Shown here in pieces: positions 1 to 5,454 of a DNA stretch of 6,831 bases; position 1 is the stretch's first letter; every line of letters starts with the position of its first letter. Source of the stretch: Alphaproteobacteria bacterium (GTDB lineage: Bacteria > Pseudomonadota > Alphaproteobacteria > Paracaedibacterales > JAKBAR01); contig JAIESS010000098.1 in NCBI GenBank assembly GCA_019745755.1, positions 1 through 6,831 of the forward strand, written 5' to 3'. A model generated the notes under the pieces. It made no database searches. It saw only the letters and a program-made list of their open reading frames with translations, and was not told the origin of the DNA. Both the position numbers and the translations under genes were made by a program.

Positions 1-168
1 TGTCCCTCCATTTTCAATTGTTTTAGCAATTTCTCTTGCAATCATGATGAGATCATCCAAATGACTTTGAATAATCTCCCTTTTGACGGCCATAGATTCT
101 TCAAAAGCCGACTGAGCTTTTTTAAGCCATTGTGGATCTGAAGGTGAAATAATGTTTCTTTTTTCCAT
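1..168 (-). CDS. gmhA: GmhA-like phosphoheptose isomerase (SIS domain), N-terminal fragment cut by the window edge
   Basis: This short reading frame opens with ATG at 168-166 and stays open for 56 codons to the window edge. The peptide is a helical N-terminus followed by segments such as FEESMAVKREII, IAREIAKTIENGGT at about residues 22-56. This layout matches the N-terminal helices of sedoheptulose-7-phosphate isomerase, which end in an NGG-type turn just before the SIS-domain strand and its GNGGS phosphate loop. That loop would lie just outside the window. The known reaction converts sedoheptulose 7-phosphate to glycero-manno-heptose 7-phosphate in the cytoplasm, for LPS core, capsule or S-layer heptose. 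A strong AGGAAAGG Shine-Dalgarno sequence sits 8 bases upstream of the ATG. It follows the ulosonic-acid operon on the same strand after a gap of 125 bases. The diagnostic loop is not visible, so another SIS-domain sugar isomerase remains possible. Confidence 0.68.
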   Translation of the reverse strand, partial: MEKRNIISPSDPQWLKKAQSAFEESMAVKREIIQSHLDDLIMIAREIAKTIENGGT

Positions 169-172
169 CGAA

Positions 173-277
173 CTAGCCTTTCCTTTGAGAAAGAACATTC
201 CTAACAATCGTAAATCCAAAGAGAGAAAAATATTTTGAATCTGTAAAAATACTTTCGAAAAAATTGCTATATTTCAT
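173..277 (-). CDS. Possible small ORF of 34 codons in the gap between the SDR and gmhA-like genes
   Basis: On the minus strand an ATG at 277-275 opens 34 sense codons ending in TAG at 175-173. It is preceded by AAAGGG with a 6-base spacer, a reasonable Shine-Dalgarno sequence, and it ends 4 bases before the ATG of the gmhA-like gene. The predicted peptide begins MKYSNFFESIF. It is rich in Phe and Ser, carries basic residues near its end (RNVLSQRKG), and has no clear transmembrane stretch or recognisable domain. It fills almost the whole of the only real gap in an otherwise gapless gene string. It could be a coupling or leader peptide for gmhA, a decayed gene end, or a chance ORF in AT-rich sequence. 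I do not recognise it, and the evidence is only its position and ribosome binding site. Confidence 0.3.
   Translation of the reverse strand: MKYSNFFESIFTDSKYFSLFGFTIVRNVLSQRKG
177..184 (-). promoter_or_regulatory. Shine-Dalgarno sequence of the gmhA-like gene
   Basis: The minus strand reads AGGAAAGG, ending 8 bases before the ATG at 168-166. It is among the strongest ribosome binding sites in the window and supports this start for a gene of which only 56 codons are visible. It overlaps the last codons and stop of the candidate small ORF at 277-173, so translation of that ORF would run through this site. Confidence 0.65.
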
Positions 278-293
278 TGTTTGCCCTTTGTTA

Positions 294-1070
294 TCAAAAA
301 CACCTTGTCTGTCCACCATCAACAACGACTGTACTTCCTGTTATAAATTTAGCTTTCTCAGAGGAGAAAAACACGCATATATTCCCAATATCTTCTGGAT
401 CACCAAAGGTATTAAGAGGCACTTCCGATCGAATATAATCAGTGACCTCTTGGGTGTTTTGCTCTTGTTTTTTTTCCCATGTGCCCCCAGGAAAAAGAAT
501 ATTGCCTGGCGCAATAACATTCACACGTATATTAAAAGGGGAAAACTCTCTCGACAACTTTTTAGAAGCTGCAACAAGCGCCGCCTTATGCAAACTATAC
601 GCCATAGGTGCCTTGATATCCTCAATACCAGCAATAGAGCTTATAAATGTGATGGTTCCTCCTCCACCCATTTTTAAAAATGGAAAGGAGGCCTGGACAA
701 GCTGTAGGCTTGCTTTCAAATTTTTATCAAAACTTATTTCCCAAATATTTGGGGTTGACGGAAGACCAAGGGGCTCAGCACCACTGCCAATATTAGCAAT
801 AACACCATCCAACCGACCAAATACCTTTTGTACATTATCAAGCTGGTTTTTCATATGTTCAAAATCTTGCATATCTCCATGAATGGGAAGAATTCGATTG
901 GAATCAAACCGCGTCGCTAAACAAGAAAAAGCACTGTTCAATCGCTCCCTATTACGACCCGTTATGACAACACGAGCACCCTCACGAAGGAAACACTCAG
1001 CAATACCAAGGCCAATACCCTTGGTGGACCCTGCAATGAAAAAAACGTTTTCGGTTAAATTAAGATCCAT
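294..1070 (-). CDS. SDR-family NAD(P)-dependent oxidoreductase
   Basis: This is a 258-residue classical short-chain dehydrogenase/reductase of full family length. Visible motifs are the Rossmann cofactor loop GSTKGIG (residues 14-20), an acidic GDM turn (65-67), NIGSG (93-97, in place of the usual NAG), the catalytic Ser region ISSIAG (143-148), the YxxxK pair Tyr158/Lys162, IAPGN (186-190), and the C-terminal strand with VDGGQ (250-254). The catalytic set is complete, so it should be an active soluble enzyme interconverting an alcohol and a ketone on a small substrate, probably a sugar or sugar phosphate given its neighbours. The ATG at 1070-1068 overlaps the end of the TIM-barrel gene by 11 bases. 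This is the last gene of the tight operon. PtmA of the Campylobacter legionaminic acid locus is also an SDR of similar size, but I cannot show orthology, so the substrate is open. Confidence 0.9.
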   Translation of the reverse strand: MDLNLTENVFFIAGSTKGIGLGIAECFLREGARVVITGRNRERLNSAFSCLATRFDSNRILPIHGDMQDFEHMKNQLDNVQKVFGRLDGVIANIGSGAEPLGLPSTPNIWEISFDKNLKASLQLVQASFPFLKMGGGGTITFISSIAGIEDIKAPMAYSLHKAALVAASKKLSREFSPFNIRVNVIAPGNILFPGGTWEKKQEQNTQEVTDYIRSEVPLNTFGDPEDIGNICVFFSSEKAKFITGSTVVVDGGQTRCF

Positions 1071-1929
1071 GGTTTTTTATATTTTTCTTGCTTAGATATT
1101 GTTCCACGAAAGAAATCTGTGACGAGACAGTTTCCATTTCCTTGTCTATCTGCCCTCTAGCGGCTTGTAGTACGTACCATCCATCAAAATTTAGTTTTTC
1201 AAACCATCCAAAACACACATCAAATTTAGCATCTCCAGTTCCAAGAGGTACTGTTTTTCCACTTAAAACACGGTCCTTAATATGAACACTTCCCAAATAA
1301 GAACCCAGTAACTCAAATTCTTCGTCAGGATCATAACCCAAAGAAGCGCTATTCCCTACATCATAATTCATTTTAAGCATTGGATGGTTAACGCCCTCTA
1401 AAACATTCTTAAAATCCTTGGGATGAAGGTCACTTTCCAAATGAATTTCGATGCCAGCATGTTGATTGTGATGAAAGAAGTTTTGAAGAGACTTTATCAA
1501 GACAGAGCAATCTTCTTTTGTTTGAAGAGATGAAGCATCCACAAACGGAAGTATGATATAGCGTATGTCAAGCAATCGTGCTTGCTGACAAAGCCATGCA
1601 AGATGACCCCAATGTTTTTCAAATGGTGCGCCCTTTTGAATAAGATGCTCCGTCATATAATAATCCGCGCAAATAGATTTGACGTGAATGCCTGTATCAT
1701 TAATAATTTTTTTTAGATGATTTATCTCAAAATCATTGATTAGGGGATTTTTTTCCTCATAAGGCTTTTCATAAATCCACTCAATAGAATACAAACCGAG
1801 CTGCTTTGCCTTTTCAAACTCTTTTTCCCATCCCATGGCTGGAAAAGCTTGAAATCTATTCTTAAAAGGAGGCAGCAATCTTCCCTGCATAAGGCTTATT
1901 TTAGATGCTGTCTGACGCCTAGGACTCAC
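1060..1929 (-). CDS. TIM-barrel sugar phosphate isomerase/epimerase-like protein
   Basis: This 289-residue protein has the AP-endonuclease-2-like (xylose isomerase-like) TIM-barrel signature: first strand ISLMQGRL (11-18), IEWIYE (49-54), IHLESDL (162-168), MNYDVGN (187-193), SVHIKDR (214-220) and a final strand WYVLQAARG (251-259). By analogy with L-ribulose/xylulose 5-phosphate 3-epimerases, Glu165, Asp190 and His216 would bind the metal. The fourth position, normally Glu, appears to be Gln255. Start choice: GTG at 1929-1927 overlaps the preceding stop as GTGA and has GGAG 8 bases upstream. The first in-frame ATG (residue 14) would cut into the first barrel strand and is unlikely. A role in isomerising or epimerising a keto-sugar precursor of the ulosonic acid is inference. 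The Gln substitution makes the exact chemistry uncertain. Confidence 0.85.
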   Translation of the reverse strand: MSPRRQTASKISLMQGRLLPPFKNRFQAFPAMGWEKEFEKAKQLGLYSIEWIYEKPYEEKNPLINDFEINHLKKIINDTGIHVKSICADYYMTEHLIQKGAPFEKHWGHLAWLCQQARLLDIRYIILPFVDASSLQTKEDCSVLIKSLQNFFHHNQHAGIEIHLESDLHPKDFKNVLEGVNHPMLKMNYDVGNSASLGYDPDEEFELLGSYLGSVHIKDRVLSGKTVPLGTGDAKFDVCFGWFEKLNFDGWYVLQAARGQIDKEMETVSSQISFVEQYLSKKNIKNHGS

Positions 1930-2354
1930 TGATTTAACTCCACAAGCTCAAGATAAACACCATTAGGATCCTTACAAAAACAAACCTTTGCCATACCATC
2001 ATCAGAGAGTTGTGGTTCTGAAATAAACGGTACACCGTCCTTTGACATAGCACTATAAAGATCATCGATATTCTTCACAGTCATCGCAAAATGCGTCAAA
2101 CCTTGTGTAAACAAGTAAGAATCATGTGATTCGGTTTCAGGGTTTTTGAACTGCAATAATTCAAGTTGGCATTTGCCTGAAGGGAAGTTTAATTTCACCG
2201 TTCTCACATAAGCATCTTCATGGCCAAGTATAGTTGCAACAAAAGTGCCAGATTCGTCCATTTCTCTCGCCACAGAACATCCAAACCACTTGGTATAAAA
2301 ATCCACAGATCTTTGCATCGTTTTGGTCACAAGACCAATATGTCTAAGCTGCAT
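1926..2354 (-). CDS. VOC-family (glyoxalase/bleomycin-resistance fold) metalloenzyme
   Basis: This 142-residue protein has the two repeated beta-alpha-beta-beta-beta modules of the vicinal oxygen chelate fold. The first opens with LRHIGLVTKTMQRSVDFY (3-20) and the second with LTHFAMTVKNIDDLYSAM (86-103). It ends CFCKDPNGVYLELVEL (125-140). The four expected metal ligands are present: His5, Glu65 (QLELL), His88 and Glu136 (YLELVE). That is the His-Glu-His-Glu set of glyoxalase I and methylmalonyl-CoA epimerase, so a metal-dependent isomerase or epimerase is more likely than a binding-only protein. Members of this superfamily act on 2-oxo or enolisable compounds. The ATG at 2354-2352 overlaps the aminotransferase end by 11 bases. 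It lies between the aminotransferase and the TIM-barrel protein, which suggests a step on the same sugar intermediate. Its substrate is unknown, and antibiotic resistance is unlikely in this context. Confidence 0.85.
   Translation of the reverse strand: MQLRHIGLVTKTMQRSVDFYTKWFGCSVAREMDESGTFVATILGHEDAYVRTVKLNFPSGKCQLELLQFKNPETESHDSYLFTQGLTHFAMTVKNIDDLYSAMSKDGVPFISEPQLSDDGMAKVCFCKDPNGVYLELVELNQ
1938..1941 (-). promoter_or_regulatory. Shine-Dalgarno sequence supporting the GTG start of the TIM-barrel gene
   Basis: The minus strand reads GGAG with an 8-base spacer to GTG at 1929-1927. It lies inside the end of the VOC gene. Together with the GTGA stop/start overlap it decides for the non-ATG start over the internal ATG 13 codons later. 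Confidence 0.6.
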
Positions 2355-3738
2355 GTTGTAATTTCACTTGCTCAAGAACAACAGACTCCAAGACATCAAG
2401 ACCTTCTTTAAGTGCATCATATGGTATAGATAAAGGAGGAGCTAATTTGATTGACTCTCGTCCTGTATGGACGAGAAGAAGCCCTGATTCCATGGCTTTT
2501 TCACAAATACATGATGGTAGATATGTCTCAGGTTTTTGAGTAACAGGATCATAAAAAATAAGAGCGGCAAGAAGCCCTTTACCTGTAACGTATCGAATGT
2601 ACCCATTGGATTTTTCCTTCATTGCATTCAAGCGTTTATGAAGGTAGTCTCCTTTTTCTTCTGATGCATCTACAAGTTTTTCTTCAAAAATTATCTGTAA
2701 ATTTGCAAGACCCGCAGCACACGAGAGTGGGTTTGCCGAATGAGTACTGCTCATGGAGCCAACATCAGGTAAGTCCATCACAGCTTTCGTACCAAGCACA
2801 GCAGAAAGCGGCATACTTGAACTTATTCCTTTACCACAGGCAATGAGGTCTGGCTCAACATCATAATGCTCATAAACAAAAAGTTTTCCCGTACGTCCAA
2901 ATCCGCCCTGAATTTCATCAAAAGCTAAAAGCACTCCATTTTCCTTACAGAATTTTGCAGCCTCTTGAACATAATCCTTTGGAATAAAACTCGCAGCCCA
3001 CCCAATATAGGCTTCAAAAATAAAACCGCTGATGTCTCTCTCAGGATGAACACCTTTCTCTCCCAGCTCATCAAGGTGTCTGTGAAAAACATCCTTTCCA
3101 CTCACACCATTCAGCCCCCACTCATAGGGAAAAGGTACTTGGTGAATGTTTGGATCTTGATAGCCAATCCACTCTTGTGATTGCGCGTTCCCACCAATCT
3201 GAGCAGCACCAATTGTCCTTCCATGATAGGCCCCTTGAAAGGAAACAATACCAGGTTTGGTTTTTTGAATGTACTTACCATGCATACGGATAAGCTTTAT
3301 TAAACACTCCGTTGCCTCTGTGCCCGAGGACATGAGGTAGGCTTTTTCAAAGTTTTTTGGTGTATTCTCAACCATGTATTTAAGGAGTTGCGCCCTTATT
3401 TTTGTTGGATAATTGTACGTATGCAACAAATCTTTTTCGATCATATGGATAAGAGCTTTTTTAATTTTTGGGTGCGCATGCCCTGCATTAGCCACGAAAA
3501 TAGTCGAGGTAAAGTCAATCCAGACATTGCCGTACGGATCGAATATCTGGTAGTCGCTCGCACGATCCCAAACAACAGGAAGTTGACCATGCATAGAGCG
3601 TGACTCGTACTGTGAGAGCGCATCAAATATCTCAAGGGAGTCAGGATGGGGAAATAATCCCGCCATTTTGCGGTTCTTTGTTGTGATAGAGTGTATAGGT
3701 TTTGGTGTTTTGTTGATGGTAAAAGGAGAAGTGCTCAT
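2344..3738 (-). CDS. Class III PLP-dependent aminotransferase
   Basis: This 464-residue cytoplasmic enzyme is of the ornithine/GABA aminotransferase and glutamate-1-semialdehyde aminomutase class (fold type I). Visible features: the N-terminal WDRASDYQIFDPYGNVWIDF segment (58-76), the cofactor phosphate loop SSGTEA (137-142), YHGRT (171-175), FDEIQGGFGRTG (273-284) whose Asp274 would contact the pyridine nitrogen, Lys303 in CGKGIS (301-306) as the Schiff-base lysine, and STHSANPLSCAAG (331-343) from the neighbouring subunit's phosphate-binding region. All catalytic residues are present. The ATG at 3738-3736 overlaps the cytidylyltransferase stop as ATGA and has GGAG 5 bases upstream. Ulosonic acid pathways normally use DegT-type aminotransferases, so a class III enzyme here suggests amination at a different type of carbon, perhaps a terminal aldehyde or a simple ketone. 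Aminomutase activity is an alternative. The substrate is unknown. Confidence 0.93.
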   Translation of the reverse strand: MSTSPFTINKTPKPIHSITTKNRKMAGLFPHPDSLEIFDALSQYESRSMHGQLPVVWDRASDYQIFDPYGNVWIDFTSTIFVANAGHAHPKIKKALIHMIEKDLLHTYNYPTKIRAQLLKYMVENTPKNFEKAYLMSSGTEATECLIKLIRMHGKYIQKTKPGIVSFQGAYHGRTIGAAQIGGNAQSQEWIGYQDPNIHQVPFPYEWGLNGVSGKDVFHRHLDELGEKGVHPERDISGFIFEAYIGWAASFIPKDYVQEAAKFCKENGVLLAFDEIQGGFGRTGKLFVYEHYDVEPDLIACGKGISSSMPLSAVLGTKAVMDLPDVGSMSSTHSANPLSCAAGLANLQIIFEEKLVDASEEKGDYLHKRLNAMKEKSNGYIRYVTGKGLLAALIFYDPVTQKPETYLPSCICEKAMESGLLLVHTGRESIKLAPPLSIPYDALKEGLDVLESVVLEQVKLQHAA

Positions 3739-4436
3739 CGTTGCTCCATTAAAAATTCGAGATATTTAAATTCTTGTTCTGCATCAATCTCAACAGAGTA
3801 AGGGGTTTCAAATCCGACCATTTTCGCACCAAATATACCCTCATATTCAGTTCTAATAAATGACGATTTCACAATATCGATATATCCATTGGGTTGATAG
3901 GCGGTTGGAAAAAATTGTCTTGGTAGATTAAAATATTCTTTTCGAGGGTCATCTGGAAAGAATCCTGTCAACCACTCTTCTTGCATCTGAAGCATTTTTT
4001 GAGGGGGCTCTGGTAATGCGTGAACTGACCGAAGAGATGTGGCCTCATGAAAATGATATGTTAGTTTAGCAGTAGCCTCACCCAATAATAACGGATCTCG
4101 CAAAGGAGTTGTTGGGCGTAAAATAGCAATAAGATCAGGCATCACTCCTTCATGATTGTCTAACCAATCCAAAGCATGCTCAATATAACTACGATCATTT
4201 GATTTATCCTGAGCAAGCTCAGATGGCCTCAAAAAAGGAACATCTGCACCGAAACGCTTCGCAATATCGGCTATGTCCTTTGAGTCCGTCGTAACAATAA
4301 CACGGTCAAACGCATCACAGGCAAGAGCCACTTCGATGGAATGTGCAATAAGAGGCTTCCCCCCAAGAACGCGCGTATTCTTGTTCTTAACTCCTTTTGA
4401 ACCAGCCCTCGCGGGGATAAGCGCAAATGTTTTCAT
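3735..4436 (-). CDS. NeuA-like acylneuraminate/ulosonate cytidylyltransferase
   Basis: This 233-residue enzyme of the CMP-sialic acid synthetase family couples CTP to the anomeric carbon of a 2-ulosonic acid, releasing pyrophosphate. The N-terminal nucleotide loop IPARAGSKGVKNKNTRVLGG is at 7-26, AHSIEVAL at 31-38, TTDS at 49-52, RPTTPLR at 107-113, YQPNGYIDIVK at 180-190 and VEID with Asp218 near the end. These fit the mononucleotide-binding loop and the metal-binding Asp of NeuA, PseF and LegF proteins. Length is normal for the short single-domain form. The ATG at 4436-4434 overlaps the methyltransferase stop by one base (TAATG). With the NeuB homologue three genes upstream, it defines a CMP-ulosonic acid pathway. 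CMP-Kdo synthetase (KdsB) is a related alternative but is less like the motifs seen. The exact sugar cannot be told from sequence, so I give no symbol. Confidence 0.92.
   Translation of the reverse strand: MKTFALIPARAGSKGVKNKNTRVLGGKPLIAHSIEVALACDAFDRVIVTTDSKDIADIAKRFGADVPFLRPSELAQDKSNDRSYIEHALDWLDNHEGVMPDLIAILRPTTPLRDPLLLGEATAKLTYHFHEATSLRSVHALPEPPQKMLQMQEEWLTGFFPDDPRKEYFNLPRQFFPTAYQPNGYIDIVKSSFIRTEYEGIFGAKMVGFETPYSVEIDAEQEFKYLEFLMEQR
3744..3747 (-). promoter_or_regulatory. Shine-Dalgarno sequence of the aminotransferase gene
   Basis: The minus strand reads TGGAG with 5 bases between GGAG and the ATG at 3738-3736. It supports this start rather than the internal Met25, and gives the aminotransferase its own strong initiation site besides the ATGA coupling. 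Confidence 0.55.
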
Positions 4437-5152
4437 TATTTTTTTTCACCGACAACTAAAAGCATTTTTTCCTTTGAAAACCGCACCCATTTGTTCACAG
4501 ATTCAGGCAAAGAGCTTTTGTAGAGAGGGCGAAATCGAAAAGGGAGTAAGGCTGTTATATCACTTAGAATTTTAAGAAATGGCATTTTCCATAAAATGGG
4601 AAGCTGCACAAAATGGTCAGCATACGTCACATTAAAACCAGAAAGTTCCAGCAATTGCGTTAGAGAGGGAAGCGTAAAAGGTGTCACATGGGTATGGTCA
4701 ATGTAAAAAGGACCCCAATAGGTATGAATCCAGCTTGGACACATAAAGACAGCCTTACCCCCCGGCTTTAAAATACGAAAACACTCATCCATCAACTTTT
4801 CCGGATAATGGAGATGCTCCACAACAGATTTGCACAGAAGAAAATCAAAGGAATTATCTGGATAGGAAAGGGGTTCATTCTCAAAATCACACTGACTCAC
4901 ACTAAAACGATGACTCAAGTCATGAATAGCGGGAGACACATCCACACCCGTCACTTTAAATCCGAGCTCGTCAAACCCAGTCAAAAACTCACCGCGCCCG
5001 CATCCAATATCGATAAAGGATGCATGATCTTTTTTACTAAAAAATTTTCCCTGAATATACGTGGCTAGTTTCTTTGGATAAGAGGTAAGGGGAAGTTTTT
5101 CTTTATTATAAGAAACTTCGAGGTAATTTTTTTTCTGTGCAGCACGTTTCAT
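4436..5152 (-). CDS. Class I SAM-dependent methyltransferase
   Basis: This 238-residue protein has a Rossmann-type methyltransferase core: motif I FIDIGCGRGEFL at 46-57, the acidic end of strand 2 VTGVDVSP at 67-74, FDFLLCKSVVEHLHYPEKL at 102-120 (motif IV region), and FRILKPGGKAVFMCPS at 125-140. These are typical of small-molecule O- or N-methyltransferases of the Methyltransf_11/25 type. HTHVTPFTLPSL (153-164) is the segment often seen in methyltransferases of polysaccharide and LPS clusters. The C-terminal third is hydrophobic around 183-205 (FVQLPILWKMPFLKILSDITALL), which may form a membrane-contact or substrate cover rather than a true membrane segment. The start overlaps the HAD stop as ATGA. 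It probably methylates the ulosonic acid, its CMP form or the finished glycan. The acceptor is not deducible. Confidence 0.9.
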   Translation of the reverse strand: MKRAAQKKNYLEVSYNKEKLPLTSYPKKLATYIQGKFFSKKDHASFIDIGCGRGEFLTGFDELGFKVTGVDVSPAIHDLSHRFSVSQCDFENEPLSYPDNSFDFLLCKSVVEHLHYPEKLMDECFRILKPGGKAVFMCPSWIHTYWGPFYIDHTHVTPFTLPSLTQLLELSGFNVTYADHFVQLPILWKMPFLKILSDITALLPFRFRPLYKSSLPESVNKWVRFSKEKMLLVVGEKK

Positions 5153-5454
5153 ACGTCAAACCAATCTTTGTCATTCACAGCTTTGTCATCAATATAAACA
5201 TCGGCATAGGGCTTACCTAGCAAAAGTTTATGATATTTCACACCCCACCTCTCCATTTGCCCCTCTGTCGTATCGCGCCAATCAATGCCCGTGGTGGAAC
5301 CACGCGCCGTGAAAAGAACAATGGTATGCCCTTCGTCAAAAAGCGCGTTGAGTTTGCCAATGCGATCTGTCATTGGCAAAGCATCCTCATAACGCCCTTC
5401 TGTATTGGTACAAAGAGTACCATCGATGTCAAAGCAATATACTTTTTTATGCAT
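5149..5454 (-). CDS. Capless mini HAD-family phosphatase
   Basis: With the ATG at 5454-5452 this is a 101-residue HAD-superfamily protein with all four motifs: nucleophile and acid Asp9/Asp11 in FDIDGTL (8-14), Thr49 in LFTARG (47-52), Lys81 in GKPYAD (80-85), and the metal-binding pair Asp89/Asp90 in YIDDKA (87-92). There is no room for a cap domain, so the active site is open. Similar small HAD proteins occur in capsule and LPS clusters. Placed between the ulosonic acid synthase and a methyltransferase, it could dephosphorylate the condensation product, as Neu5Ac-9-phosphatase does in other pathways, but that is inference. Start choice: an upstream in-frame TTG at 5460-5458 would add two residues. 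The ATG has a better Shine-Dalgarno distance (a GAGA about 8 bases upstream) and overlaps the NeuB end by 8 bases. Confidence 0.87.
   Translation of the reverse strand: MHKKVYCFDIDGTLCTNTEGRYEDALPMTDRIGKLNALFDEGHTIVLFTARGSTTGIDWRDTTEGQMERWGVKYHKLLLGKPYADVYIDDKAVNDKDWFDV

Noticed and set aside
169..293. Promoter or terminator in the SDR-gmhA gap
   Set aside because: A minus-strand TTGATA has only a weak AAATAT-like partner at 17 bases, and the TTTCGAAA palindrome has no GC stem followed by a T run, so neither can be supported.
264..882. Plus-strand open frames of 137 and 146 codons opposite the SDR gene
   Set aside because: They lie antisense to a motif-complete SDR gene, have no recognisable domain, and are explained as shadow frames of its coding strand.
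1888..1890. Internal ATG as start of the TIM-barrel gene
   Set aside because: It would remove half of the first barrel strand, while the GTG at 1929-1927 has GGAG upstream and a GTGA overlap with the preceding gene.
1926..2354. Bleomycin or fosfomycin resistance protein
   Set aside because: The fold is shared, but the intact metal quartet and tight linkage to sugar enzymes favour a pathway enzyme, and no resistance-specific feature was seen.
3388..3635. Short open frames on both strands inside the aminotransferase region
   Set aside because: They lie wholly within the aminotransferase gene in other frames and show no motifs or convincing ribosome binding sites.
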